Below are positions 9,182 through 17,270 of a stretch of DNA of 64,000 nucleotides, in pieces; position 1 is the first letter of the stretch; every line of letters starts with the position of its first letter. The stretch is from NCBI RefSeq assembly GCF_014203735.1, contig NZ_JACHJQ010000001.1:793269-857268 (forward strand), in the 5' to 3' direction. The position numbers were made by a program, and so were the translations under genes. This DNA is from Actinophytocola algeriensis (GTDB lineage Bacteria; Actinomycetota; Actinomycetes; Mycobacteriales; Pseudonocardiaceae). The notes below the pieces were generated by a model, which saw only the letters and a program-made list of their open reading frames with translations, did no database searches and was not told the DNA's origin.

Positions 9182-10045
9182 ATGCGGATGCACCCGGACG
9201 AGGCCCACATCGACACCGGCCTGGTGCGGCGGCTGGTGGCGGGCCAGTTCCCCGAGTGGGCGGCCCTGCCGGTCGAGCCGGTGCCGTCGTCGGGCACGGA
9301 CAACGCGATGTACCGCCTGGGCGACGACCTGTCGGTGCGCCTGCCCCGGATCCCCGGCGCGGCGGACGACGTCGAGCGGGAGCAGCGGTGGCTGCCGCGG
9401 CTGGCACCACACCTTCCGGTGACGGTGCCGTCGCTGGTCACGCGGGGTGTCCCGGCCGAGGGTTATCCGCACCCCTGGGCGGTGTACCGCTGGCTGCCCG
9501 GCGCCAACCCGGTCACGGCCGACGACGAACTTGCCGAGGAGCTGGCCGCGTTCGTGCACGCGTTGCGGAAGGTGCCCGCCGCGGACGCCCCGGCGGCGAG
9601 CCGCGGCGTACCGCTGGCCGCGCGGGACGCGGAGACCCGGGCGGCCCTCGCACGGTCGGCGGACCTGGTCGACACCGCCGCGCTCACCCGGATCTGGGAC
9701 GAGGCGCTGCGCCTCCCGGCCCGGGACGGTCCGCCGACGTGGTTGCACGGCGACCTGACCCCGGGCAACGTGCTGGTCCGGGACGGCAGGCTGAGCGCGG
9801 TGATCGACTGGAGCTGCGCGGGTGTCGGCGACCCGACGGTGGACCTCGAGGTGGCGTGGAACCTGCTCCCCGCCCCGGCGCGCGAGGTCTACCGCGCGGC
9901 GCTGGCCGCGGACGAGGTGACGTGGCTGCGCGGCCGGGCGTGGGCGCTGTCGATCGCGATCATCCAGCTGCCGTACTACCTGGAGACGAACCCGGCGCTG
10001 GCGGCCAACTCGCGGCACGTCCTCGCGGCGGTCCTGGCCGACTAA
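9182..10045 (+). CDS. Aminoglycoside phosphotransferase (APH)-family kinase
   Basis: A 287-residue kinase-like protein with the APH fold. The nucleotide-binding part is SSGTDNAMYRLGDDLSVRLP, the catalytic loop is WLHGDLTPGNVLV (catalytic Asp in HGD) and the metal-binding segment is SAVIDWSCAGVGDP. Chromosomal members like this usually act on metabolites rather than conferring resistance. It closely resembles the actinobacterial APH group whose members include hygromycin- and streptomycin-type kinases, but the substrate is not inferable. It is divergent from the PfkB gene and is followed 24 bases later by the enoyl-CoA hydratase-like gene. Confidence 0.88.
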   Translation: MRMHPDEAHIDTGLVRRLVAGQFPEWAALPVEPVPSSGTDNAMYRLGDDLSVRLPRIPGAADDVEREQRWLPRLAPHLPVTVPSLVTRGVPAEGYPHPWAVYRWLPGANPVTADDELAEELAAFVHALRKVPAADAPAASRGVPLAARDAETRAALARSADLVDTAALTRIWDEALRLPARDGPPTWLHGDLTPGNVLVRDGRLSAVIDWSCAGVGDPTVDLEVAWNLLPAPAREVYRAALAADEVTWLRGRAWALSIAIIQLPYYLETNPALAANSRHVLAAVLAD

Positions 10046-10069
10046 GTTACTCGCCAGTATTGTGACGGC

Positions 10070-10717
10070 ATGCCAACGCTCAAGCGGGATGACGACGTCT
10101 ACGTGCTCGACCTGGGAGACGGCGAGAACCGCTTCCACCCGGACTGGCTGGCCGCGGTGAACACCGCGCTGGACGAGGTGGAGAGCGCCCCGGCCCCGCT
10201 GGTGACGACGGCGAGCAGCAAGATCTACTCGAACGGCCTCGACCTCGACTGGCTGGGGCAGCACGGCGACCAGCTGATGGGGTACGTCGCGGACGTGCAG
10301 GCGCTGCTGGCCCGCGTGCTCGAGTTCCCGACGCCCACCGTGGCCGCGATCCCCGGCCACGCGTTCGCCGCGGGCGCCATGCTCGCGCTGGCGCACGACT
10401 TCCGCGTGATGCGCGCCGACCGGGGTTTCTTCTGCCTGCCGGAGGTGGACATCAACATCCCGTTCACCCCGGGCATGGCGGCGCTGATCCAGTCGAAGCT
10501 GGTCCCGGCGACCGCGCACGAGGCCATGACGACCGGTCGCCGGTACGGCGGCGCGGAGGCGGCGGCCGAGGGCCTGGTGGACGAGGCGGTCCCGGAGCCG
10601 GAGGTGCTGGCGAACGCCATGAAGCGGGCCCGCTCGCTGGTGGGCAAGAACCCCGAGACGCTGAAGGCGATCAAGGCGCAGATGTACACCGGCCCGCTGG
10701 CGGCCCTGCGCGACTGA
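10070..10717 (+). CDS. Enoyl-CoA hydratase/isomerase-family protein
   Basis: A 215-residue protein of the crotonase fold, short for the family (about 260). The CoA-binding region is SSKIYSNGLDLDWL and the oxyanion-hole region is AAIPGHAFAAGAMLALAHDF; the usual GxxxGGG is rendered HAFAAGAM. Then comes FFCLPEVDINIPFTPGM, which resembles plant and actinobacterial delta3,delta2-enoyl-CoA isomerase-like (PEC/ECI) proteins. The catalytic Glu position may be E in LPEVDI. It may be in one transcription unit with the upstream APH-family gene. A palindromic terminator follows. Confidence 0.85.
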   Translation: MPTLKRDDDVYVLDLGDGENRFHPDWLAAVNTALDEVESAPAPLVTTASSKIYSNGLDLDWLGQHGDQLMGYVADVQALLARVLEFPTPTVAAIPGHAFAAGAMLALAHDFRVMRADRGFFCLPEVDINIPFTPGMAALIQSKLVPATAHEAMTTGRRYGGAEAAAEGLVDEAVPEPEVLANAMKRARSLVGKNPETLKAIKAQMYTGPLAALRD

Positions 10718-10735
10718 GCGGACGACCCAGGTGAG

Positions 10736-10757
10736 CCCGCCTGACCGGTCAGGCGGG
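10736..10757. terminator. Perfect palindromic bidirectional terminator
   Basis: An 11-bp arm CCCGCCTGACC (10736-10746) is followed immediately by its exact complement GGTCAGGCGGG (10747-10757). It lies between two convergent genes and overlaps the stop codon of the ABC-F gene. There is no U-tract, as is usual for actinobacterial terminators. Confidence 0.7.
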
Positions 10758-12353
10758 TCCGGTCTCGGTGAGCACTCCGTCCGCGAGCCGCAACCACCGC
10801 GTCACGCCGATGTCCGCGAGGAAGCGGTCGTCGTGGCTGACCACCACGAACGCACCCTGGTAGGCCCGCAGGGCGCTGGTCAGCTGCTCGACGCTGACCA
10901 GGTCGAGGTTGTTCGTGGGCTCGTCGAGGAGCAGCAACCGCGGCGCTGGTTCGGCCCGCAGGACGCACAACAAGGTGGCCCGCAGCCGTTCCCCGCCGGA
11001 CAGGGCCCCGACCGGCAGCTGCGCCCGTTCCTCCCGGAACAGGAACCGGGCGAGCAGGTACATGGTCTCCGTCGCCGACAACGAGGGCGCGAACCGCCGC
11101 AGGTTCTCCATCGTGCTGAGGGAGAGGTCGAGCAGGTCCAGCCGCTGTGACAGGTAGGCGATGCGCCCGTCGGCCCGGTGCATCAGCCCGCCGTCCGGTT
11201 CGAGGTCCCCGCTCATCACCCGCAGCAGGGTCGACTTCCCGGCACCGTTGCCGCCGGTGAGCGCCACCCGCTCCGGCCCGCGCAGCGCGAGCGTCAGGCC
11301 TTCGCCCGCGAACATTTCCCGCACCCGGATCCGTTCACCGTGGAACACGGTCCGGCCCGCGGGCACCGCGGTGTCCGGCAGGGACAGGGACAGGGTGTCG
11401 TCCTCCCGCAGGGCGAGGTCCGCCTCGTCGCGCCGGGCCCGCGCCTCCTCCACTCGTTGCGAGTGCACGTCATCGGCCCGGCCCGCGGACTCCTGCGCCT
11501 TCCTCTTCAACCCACCACGGATGATCCGCGGGATGTCGGTGTTCGTGCGCGCACCGGTGGCGGCTCGTTTCGTGGCACGTTCCCGCGCCTCCTGCAGCTC
11601 CCGCTTCTCGCGCTTGAGGTCTGCCTCGGCGCTGCGGAGGTTCTTCTCCGCCACCTCACGAGCGGCCTGCTTCGCGGCGTCGTAGGCCGAGAAGTTGCCA
11701 CCGAAGAACACGAGCCCGCCACGTTCCAGCTCCGCGATCCGGTCCATCCGGTCGAGCAGCGCCCGGTCGTGGCTCACCAGCAGCAGGCAGCCCTTCCAGT
11801 CGCCGAGCACGTCGTACAACCGCCGCCGCGCGCTGCGGTCGAGGTTGTTGGTCGGCTCGTCGAGCAACAGGACGTCCGGCTGCTTCAGCAGTTGGGCGGC
11901 CAGCCCGAGCGACACGACCTGCCCGCCGGACAGCGTGCCGAGCGTCCGGTCCAGCGTGACGTCCCCGAGCCCGAGCCGGTCCAGCTGCGCCAGCGCGCGT
12001 TCCTCGACGTCCCAGTCGTTCCCGACGACGGTGAAGTTCTCCTCGCTGGCGTCGCCGCCCTCGATGGCCGCCAGCGCGCGCATCACCGGTGCGATCTCCA
12101 GCACCTCGGCCACCGTCGGCTCACCCGTGAGCGGCAGTGCCTGCGGCAGGTACCCGAGCAACCCGTCGACGGTGACGGCACCCCGGCTGGGTGCGTACTC
12201 CCCGGCGACCAGCTTCAGCAGCGTGCTCTTCCCGGCGCCGTTGGGCGCGACGAGTCCGGTGCGCCCTGCGCTGACGGAGAAGGACAGGTCGGAGAAGACG
12301 GTGGTCCCGTCCGGCCACGAAAAGGACAGGTTCGAACAAACGATCTTGGACAT
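10749..12353 (-). CDS. ABC-F family ATPase (antibiotic-resistance/ribosome-protection type)
   Basis: A 534-residue protein with two ABC domains and no transmembrane segments. Domain 1 has Walker A APNGAGKST, signature LSGGQVVSLGLAAQLL and LLLDEPTNNLD. A Lys/Arg/Glu-rich coiled linker follows (about 240-320, the P-site tRNA interaction motif of ABC-F proteins). Domain 2 has GGNGAGKST, LSGGERLRATLLCVL and LLLLDEPTNNLD. ABC-F proteins act on the ribosome, either dislodging antibiotics or tuning translation; this one is clearly distinct from EttA at 35.8 kb. ATG 12353 (MSKIVCSNLSF) is chosen because domain homology begins there. The region upstream carries a possible leader peptide and hairpins, and a TATCTT -10-like box (12531-12536). 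Confidence 0.88.
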   Translation of the reverse strand: MSKIVCSNLSFSWPDGTTVFSDLSFSVSAGRTGLVAPNGAGKSTLLKLVAGEYAPSRGAVTVDGLLGYLPQALPLTGEPTVAEVLEIAPVMRALAAIEGGDASEENFTVVGNDWDVEERALAQLDRLGLGDVTLDRTLGTLSGGQVVSLGLAAQLLKQPDVLLLDEPTNNLDRSARRRLYDVLGDWKGCLLLVSHDRALLDRMDRIAELERGGLVFFGGNFSAYDAAKQAAREVAEKNLRSAEADLKREKRELQEARERATKRAATGARTNTDIPRIIRGGLKRKAQESAGRADDVHSQRVEEARARRDEADLALREDDTLSLSLPDTAVPAGRTVFHGERIRVREMFAGEGLTLALRGPERVALTGGNGAGKSTLLRVMSGDLEPDGGLMHRADGRIAYLSQRLDLLDLSLSTMENLRRFAPSLSATETMYLLARFLFREERAQLPVGALSGGERLRATLLCVLRAEPAPRLLLLDEPTNNLDLVSVEQLTSALRAYQGAFVVVSHDDRFLADIGVTRWLRLADGVLTETGPA

Positions 12354-12368
12354 GACGACGCTCTCATG

Positions 12369-12393
12369 CGGCGGGCGTGCGAAAGCCGCCCGG
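12369..12393 (-). promoter_or_regulatory. Hairpin directly upstream of the ABC-F gene (possible attenuator)
   Basis: On the minus strand the leader contains CGGGCG-GCTTTCGCA-CGCCCG, a 6-bp GC-only stem ending some 16 bases before the ATG. A second potential pairing, GCGGTG with CACCGC, lies further upstream (about 12430-12456). Mutually exclusive hairpins of this kind control other ABC-F resistance genes by attenuation. The regulatory role here is inference. Confidence 0.35.
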
Positions 12394-12468
12394 AGGAAGA
12401 CAGGGCAGAAGGAGGGTGCGGCCACAGGCGGTGTCACCACGTCGGGGCACCGCTGGCCGGCTCCGGAT

Positions 12469-12498
12469 CTACCCGGAGATGTCGTCCTCAGCCACCAT
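12469..12498 (-). CDS. Candidate 9-residue leader peptide of the ABC-F gene
   Basis: A short ORF (MVADE-type: Met-Val-Ala-Glu-Asp-Asp-Ile-Ser-Gly, then TAG), read leftward, preceded by GAGGAG (12509-12514) ten bases before the ATG. It lies about 115 bases ahead of the ABC-F start and just downstream of a TATCTT -10-like box. Leader peptides that sense stalled ribosomes are known for msr, lmr and vml-type ABC-F genes. The resemblance here is positional only, and chance cannot be excluded for so short an ORF. Confidence 0.3.
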   Translation of the reverse strand: MVAEDDISG

Positions 12499-12567
12499 CA
12501 ACAGAACGCTCCTCACGATCAACCACCTCGAAGATAGCAGCGTGCGCTGGGGGCGCCGCCGCCCACC

Positions 12568-12596
12568 TTGACATCGGCTCGAACATTTGTTCGACT
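12568..12596 (+). promoter_or_regulatory. Promoter -35 with consensus LexA (SOS) box
   Basis: TTGACA (12568-12573) is followed five bases later by TCGAACATTTGTTCGA (12579-12594). This exactly fits the actinobacterial/mycobacterial SOS box TCGAAC-N4-GTTCGA and is in fact a 7+7 perfect palindrome. A weak -10 (TCGACT) would sit 17 bases from the -35. The box therefore lies in the promoter spacer, a standard position for LexA repression of rightward transcription toward the Fic-like gene. It is also upstream of the leftward ABC-F promoter. Confidence 0.65.
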
Positions 12597-12678
12597 ACAT
12601 GAGGGAGTCTGGTGGCGGGGTCCGGAGGGAGGGACCGCGGTTTCGTGATGGCGTCCCCCGGCGGCGCCGAAGGTGGAT

Positions 12679-12703
12679 CACCCGGGCTTCGCCCCCGGAC
12701 CGG
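12679..12703. repeat. REP-like GC-rich palindromic element
   Basis: The intergenic motif CCCGGGCTTCGCCCCCGG lies in the leader of the Fic-like gene. It resembles the CCGGGGGCGAAGCCC element at about 63.3 kb in reverse orientation. Such extragenic palindromes are common in actinobacteria; here it may also fold in the 5' leader. Confidence 0.4.
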
Positions 12704-12784
12704 TGCGGATTCCTGGATGGTGATCTTGCGTGTGGACTTTGAAAGGTTTGCCGATTTTCGGTCCGGTCGGCCAGTCTTTCCGCC

Positions 12785-14002
12785 ATGCCTGACGCAATGT
12801 CCGCCGAGACGGGCCGTTGGTTCCTCGCTGAAGGCATCGGTGACATTCCGCCTCGGGTTCGCATGGAAGGCGCGTTCCTGCCGCGTCCATTGCCGTCCAT
12901 GGTGCGGTTGCTGCCGCAGACCTACCGCATTCTCGCCGAGGCGGAACAGGCGATCGGAAGGCTCGACGAGGCGGCGGCGCGGTTGCCCAACCGGGCCGGG
13001 CTCGTACGGCTGGCCCAGCTGCGCGACGTGCACGGGTCGGGAGAACTCGGCGGCGTATTCGGGGCATTGCGGGAACTGCTCCTCGCGGATTTGCCGGGCA
13101 ACGCGGGAACTCCGGAGGTCGACCTCGGCCTGCGGCGATATCTGCGCGCCAACGACGAGGCGGTGGCGTGGGTCCGCGCGGGTGGCCTGATCAACCTCAC
13201 GTTGTTCAGCAGGCTCGGCTCGATCCTCGACGGCGCGGCGGACTCGCTGGGGCACATCGACGACGACGAGGTGATGGAGATCGCGTGGCGCACCGGGCCA
13301 GGTTGGCTTGGTGGCCCCGATCCACGCGACGCGTACCTCGTCGCCGTCCCGCCCGGCGCGGAGCTGCAGACCAGCGGCATGCAGTGGTCGGCGTGGGTGG
13401 ACTCCGGCTGCGAGGCGCCGCTGCTGGCCAGGGTCGCGCTGGGGCACTACCAGCTGTCCGTGCTGTCGCCGGTCGCGCACGCCGGTCACCTGTCCCGGCT
13501 GTACATCACGCTCGCGCTCATTCGGGAGGGCGCGCTGGCCGACCCGCTGCTGCCGGTGTCGGAATGGCTGAGCAGGCACCGGGACGACTACCGCGACCGC
13601 ATTCTCGACATGGTGCACAAGGGAGATCTCGATGGATTCCTCGTCTTCTTCGCCACGGGCATCGCGGACCTGTGCCGTAACCAGCTGCGATTCATCGACC
13701 GGGTCGAACGAATCAGTGCGGAACACCTCAGCAGGATCGGCAGGCGCATGGACGGAATCGTCCGCGTCACCCGCGACCTCGCGGCCACCCCGATCACCAC
13801 GAACAGCCAGATAGCGCAGCGCTGTGGAATCAGCGTGCAACAGGCCGCGAGCCTGACGAAACAACTCCAGCGGATCGGCGTCGTGCGCAGCATGAACGGG
13901 CGCAACCACCCGCAGGTTTTCACCGTCCCGGACGTGATGGACCTTTTCGAACTGAACTACCCGACCCCACCCGACGGCGACGACGAGGTGTTCGACAGGT
14001 AG
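12785..14002 (+). CDS. Fic-family protein with degenerate catalytic motif (pseudoenzyme) and C-terminal winged helix
   Basis: A 405-residue protein. The N-terminal part follows the Fic N-terminal domain pattern (FLPRPLPSMVRLLPQTYRIL, then AEAEQAIGRLDEAAARLPN). The core follows the Fic helices ALGHYQLSVLSP, then RLYITLALIREGAL and EWLSRHRDDYRDRILDMVHK-GDLDGFLVFFA. The C-terminus (about 330-390) is a winged helix-turn-helix (TTNSQIAQRCGISVQQAASL). Where active Fic AMPylases carry HPFxDGNGRxGR, this protein reads SPVAHAGHLSRL (about residues 228-239), so the catalytic His and the phosphate-binding G-N-G-R are gone. The (S/T)xxxEG inhibitory helix is also not recognisable. AMP transfer is therefore unlikely; a DNA-binding or scaffold role is possible. 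It lies downstream of an SOS box. Confidence 0.75.
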   Translation: MPDAMSAETGRWFLAEGIGDIPPRVRMEGAFLPRPLPSMVRLLPQTYRILAEAEQAIGRLDEAAARLPNRAGLVRLAQLRDVHGSGELGGVFGALRELLLADLPGNAGTPEVDLGLRRYLRANDEAVAWVRAGGLINLTLFSRLGSILDGAADSLGHIDDDEVMEIAWRTGPGWLGGPDPRDAYLVAVPPGAELQTSGMQWSAWVDSGCEAPLLARVALGHYQLSVLSPVAHAGHLSRLYITLALIREGALADPLLPVSEWLSRHRDDYRDRILDMVHKGDLDGFLVFFATGIADLCRNQLRFIDRVERISAEHLSRIGRRMDGIVRVTRDLAATPITTNSQIAQRCGISVQQAASLTKQLQRIGVVRSMNGRNHPQVFTVPDVMDLFELNYPTPPDGDDEVFDR

Positions 14003-14793
14003 GGGAAGTCGAGGTCACCGGCCAGCAGCGCACGGACCCGGTTCGCCTCCTCCTCGTCGACGTCGACGAGCAGCGCGAGGGCCTGGCTCCACCGGTTCCG
14101 CGCGGCGTTGTGGTTGCCCTGTTCCCACCGCGTGCGCCCGGACCACACGAGCACGCGCGCGTGCTCGGCGGGCGCCGCACCGGTCCGGCCCATGATCTCG
14201 TCGGCCTGGTCGAAGTACGCCATGGCCGACCGCACCCGGCCCGCGGCGTGCATCGTGGTGCCGACCTCGGCGAGCGCGGCCGCGGTCCCGGGCTGGTCGC
14301 CCGCGTCGCGGCGCACGTCCACCAGCCCGAGGTACGCGTCGAGCGCCTTCCCGAGCCGCCGCCAGTCGCGGTACAGCGACCCGAGCGCGGCGAGGACCCG
14401 GTCCTGACCGGGCAGCCCGTCGCGGCGCAGGACCGCGAGCGCACGCACCCACCGCTCTTCGGCCACCGCCCGGTCGCCACCCTCGGCGAACGTGGCGGCG
14501 GCGCGGTGCAGCAGGTCGGCCAGCACACCCGGCTCCCGGTCCGCGATGGCGAGCGCCTCGCCCGCCTCGGCCAGCTCGGTCCACCACCGCGGGTCCCGCA
14601 GCAGCCGGGCCGAGGGCCAGACGGCGGCCGCGAGCCGGGTGCCCAGCCCGCGTGCCGTGTCGCGGTCACAAGCGAGCACGGCGGCCACCACCTCGGCCCG
14701 GTGCGCGGCGAGCCACGCGCCGACCGCCGCGGCTCCGTGCTCGTCGAGGTCCACCGCCTGGACCAGGTCGAGGACGCGTGTGTGCTCCGACAT
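13957..14793 (-). CDS. Tetratricopeptide-repeat protein
   Basis: A 278-residue, almost wholly helical protein with TPR-like pairs from about residue 90 onward (AEERWVRALAVLRRDG, RDWRRLGKALDAYLGLVDVR, AGRVRSAMAYFDQADEI, QGNHNAARNRWSQALALL). There is no signal peptide or enzymatic domain, so it is probably cytoplasmic and binds a protein partner. Its 3' end overlaps the 3' end of the Fic-like gene by 46 bases in convergent orientation. ATG 14793 is the first Met before the homologous helical region; longer in-frame extension is proline- and arginine-rich and unlikely to be coding. Confidence 0.75.
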   Translation of the reverse strand: MSEHTRVLDLVQAVDLDEHGAAAVGAWLAAHRAEVVAAVLACDRDTARGLGTRLAAAVWPSARLLRDPRWWTELAEAGEALAIADREPGVLADLLHRAAATFAEGGDRAVAEERWVRALAVLRRDGLPGQDRVLAALGSLYRDWRRLGKALDAYLGLVDVRRDAGDQPGTAAALAEVGTTMHAAGRVRSAMAYFDQADEIMGRTGAAPAEHARVLVWSGRTRWEQGNHNAARNRWSQALALLVDVDEEEANRVRALLAGDLDFPYLSNTSSSPSGGVG

Positions 14794-15055
14794 GTCACCC
14801 ACCTGCGTCACGGTACGGCCTGACACCGTCAATGATGGCGCACCGGCCGGGCGAGTCCTCGCGCACGGCGGCTCGGCAGCCGCCTCCTGCGACGATTTCC
14901 GGGATTTGTCTCCTGACTTTGTCTTCGTTTCCCGATATCGAAACGATCCACAAAGGCCGGACCGCGCACTGTTCCGCACGCTGGGATATGACCCCCGCAG
15001 GGGCCCGCCCGCAGACTTGATTCGACCACTGCCGCCGGACACGAGGGTGAGTTTC

Positions 15056-16435
15056 ATGAGCGAGAGGTTCCAGGCGGGGTCGGTGCCGGTCGCGTGGTTG
15101 CGGGAGAACGTCGCAGGCCGCGTCCTCGAGCCGGCCGACGCAGGTTTCGACGAGGCGTGCGCGGTCTTCATGGGCGGGATGGACCAGCGCCCGGCCGTGA
15201 TCGTGCAGCCCGCCGACGCCCACGACGTGGCAAAGGGCGTCGTGGCGGCCCGTGAGACCGGGGTCCCCCTGGCGGTCAAGAGCGGTGGGCACAGCCCGTT
15301 CGCCCTCCCCGACGGCGGGATCCTCATCCACGTGACGTCACTGCGCGACCTGGAGATCGACACGGAGACGCGCACGGTGTGGGCCGGGTCGGGCCTGACC
15401 ACGGGCGAGGTCACCGCGGCGGTCCACGAGCACGGTCTGGTCCTCGGCTTCGGTGACACGGACACGGTCGGGATCGGCGGCATCACCCTCGGCGGCGGCA
15501 TCGGTTACCTGGCCCGCAAGTACGGGCTCACCATCGACCACCTGCTGGCGGCCGAGATCGTCACCGCGGACGGCGAGATCCGCGTCGTCGACGAGGAGAG
15601 CGACCCGGAGCTGTTCTGGGCGATCCGCGGCGCGGGCGCCAACTTCGGCGTGGTGACCCGCTTCCGGTTCCGCCTGCAGGAACTCAGCACGGTGTACGCC
15701 GGTCTGCTGGTGCTGCCCGCCACGCCGGAGACCATCACCGAGTACTGCGAGCTGTCCCTGGCCGCGCCGGACGAGCTGACCAGCATCGGCAACATCTTCC
15801 TGGGGATCCCCGCGCCGTTCATCCCGGAGGACAAGGTCGGCACCCCGGTGCTCATGGTGATGATGGTCTACGCGGGCGAGGGCGAGGTCGCCGAGCGGGC
15901 ACTGGCGCCGTTCCGCGGAATCACGACCCCGCTCGCCGACATGATCGCGCAGGTCCCGTACCCGGCCATCTTCCCGAACAAGGGGATCAACGGCGACCAC
16001 ATCGCGGCGGACAGCAACTTCTACCTGGACGAGATCGCCATCGCCGACGCGAAGCTGCTGCTCGAACAGATCGAGCAGTCGACCGCCGACATGGCCGCGG
16101 TGCAGATCCGGCCGCTCGGCGGCGCGACCGCCAGGGTGCCGCAGGACGCCACCGCCTACGCCCACCGCGACCGCAATTTCATGGTCCACCTCGCGGCGTT
16201 CTACTCCGACCTGAGCACCGCCGACGAGCACCACCGCTGGGCCACCGACCTCACCGTCACGCTGCAGAAGGGCGTGCCGGGCGTGTACGTGAACTTCCTG
16301 AGGGGCGACAGCGCGGCCCGCATCCGCGAGGCCTACCCGCCCGCCACGTGGGAGCGGCTGCGTGCGGCCAAGCGGACCTACGACCCCGGCAACCTGTTCC
16401 GGCTGAACAGCAACATCCCGCCCTCGGACGGGTAA
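15056..16435 (+). CDS. FAD-binding oxidoreductase (BBE-like, berberine bridge family)
   Basis: A 459-residue flavoprotein with an FAD_binding_4 domain (about 40-180) and a C-terminal BBE segment (YPPATWERLRAAKRTYDPGN and LFRLNSNIPP). VKSGGHSPFALPDGG places the 8-alpha-histidyl FAD attachment residue at H79. The second covalent cysteine of bicovalent enzymes (xGxCxxVGxGG) is replaced in GFGDTDTVGIGG, so mono-covalent FAD is predicted. There is no signal peptide, so the enzyme is cytoplasmic. Members oxidise sugars or secondary metabolites; the substrate is unknown. The start is ATG 15056 after GAGGGTGAG. A strong terminator follows 15 bases after the stop. Confidence 0.9.
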   Translation: MSERFQAGSVPVAWLRENVAGRVLEPADAGFDEACAVFMGGMDQRPAVIVQPADAHDVAKGVVAARETGVPLAVKSGGHSPFALPDGGILIHVTSLRDLEIDTETRTVWAGSGLTTGEVTAAVHEHGLVLGFGDTDTVGIGGITLGGGIGYLARKYGLTIDHLLAAEIVTADGEIRVVDEESDPELFWAIRGAGANFGVVTRFRFRLQELSTVYAGLLVLPATPETITEYCELSLAAPDELTSIGNIFLGIPAPFIPEDKVGTPVLMVMMVYAGEGEVAERALAPFRGITTPLADMIAQVPYPAIFPNKGINGDHIAADSNFYLDEIAIADAKLLLEQIEQSTADMAAVQIRPLGGATARVPQDATAYAHRDRNFMVHLAAFYSDLSTADEHHRWATDLTVTLQKGVPGVYVNFLRGDSAARIREAYPPATWERLRAAKRTYDPGNLFRLNSNIPPSDG

Positions 16436-16449
16436 CCCCCGCGGATCGG

Positions 16450-16481
16450 AAACCGTGTCGCCTGGTCCGGCGGCACGGTTT
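16450..16481 (+). terminator. Rho-independent terminator after the flavin oxidoreductase
   Basis: Arms AAACCGTGTCGCC (16450-16462) and GGCGGCACGGTTT (16469-16481) pair at 12 of 13 positions around the loop TGGTCC, and a short T-run follows. It sits 15 bases beyond the stop codon of the flavin oxidoreductase. Confidence 0.85.
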
Positions 16482-16717
16482 TCGTGCGTGCCGTCCAGCT
16501 GTCGGTGCCCGGGGTTGGCGTTGCCCGGTTCTCCGGACCGTCGTCTGTGGAGTGAAGCCGTCCCCGAAGAGTGCGTTTCGAGAGGACGATCACCTAATGC
16601 GGCACATCGCGGCTGAGTTCGCGCAGCTCAGCGGCTGGTGGCCGCGCGGCTCCAGAAAGTTCGGCACGCTTCTCGGCGGTCCGGCTTCCGACTCAGGACA
16701 CCAGCGCGGCACGAGCG
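16482..16717. other. Intergenic stretch without a recognisable gene
   Basis: About 235 bases between the terminator and the sulfotransferase remnant. Small ORFs on both strands lack a ribosome binding site and recognisable family motifs. It marks the left edge of the decayed accessory region. Confidence 0.5.
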
Positions 16718-17270
16718 TCAGACGGCGATGCGGTGTTGGGCGAGCCGGTCGTAGAAGGGCTGGTGGTGGGCGGCGACGCGGCGCAGGTGGTCGTTGGTGT
16801 CCGGGGACTCGTGGTGCGCCGCCGCCGGCTTGGAGGCCAGGCCGCTGCTCTCGGCCACCTCCGCGTGCCAGCGGGCCGTGCGCTGCCAGGTCGACTGGTG
16901 GCCGGGGGACCAGTTCAGCGCCTCGGGCATGAACTCGAGCCCGACGCGTTCGCAGTACGCCCGGACCGTGGATTCCGGTCTGGCGACGAGGTCGTCGCCG
17001 TCGATGACCAGCGGGGTCTCGCCGGTGGCGGTGCGTACGGTCTCGAAGATGCCGTTCAGGCGCTCGAACCCGTACTCGTCGAGGGTGGCGTCCGGGTTCT
17101 TGGCGTAGTGGGAGGCGATCGCGCCGCGGGGTTCCCGGATCATGAACGTGTTGGTGACGTGGGTGAACAGGCGCTCGTCGTCGGTCAGCGGAGCGTGTTC
17201 GTAGTCGGAGGTGTCCTTGGCGAACACCCGGCGCCCGCCTGCGTTGACCTCGAGCAGCACGTCGATGAGT
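16718..17270 (-). pseudogene. 5'-truncated sulfotransferase-like gene
   Basis: The C-terminal two thirds of a sulfotransferase-like protein, intact from about QLIDVLLEVNAGGRRVFAKD through VTNTFMIREPRGAIASHYAK, ETPLVIDGDDLVARPES and the C-terminal HHQPFYDRLAQHRIAV. The family's N-terminal PAPS-binding P-loop (P-R-S-G/R-S-T) and its start codon are absent. Upstream of about 17,270 the reading frame runs into antisense of another gene fragment. The only internal Met (MIREPRG) could not give a functional enzyme. It is inactivated by the same deletion that removed the start of the chloramphenicol-phosphotransferase-like gene. Confidence 0.75.

Noticed and set aside
12599-12742. A 47-codon ORF right after the SOS box
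   Set aside because: Its ATG would lie at or before the expected transcription start and the product is Arg/Gly-rich without family signature.
13957-14002. Frameshift or misassembly at the Fic-like/TPR overlap
   Set aside because: A 46-base convergent overlap of two genes with good codon bias on their own strands is common and needs no error.
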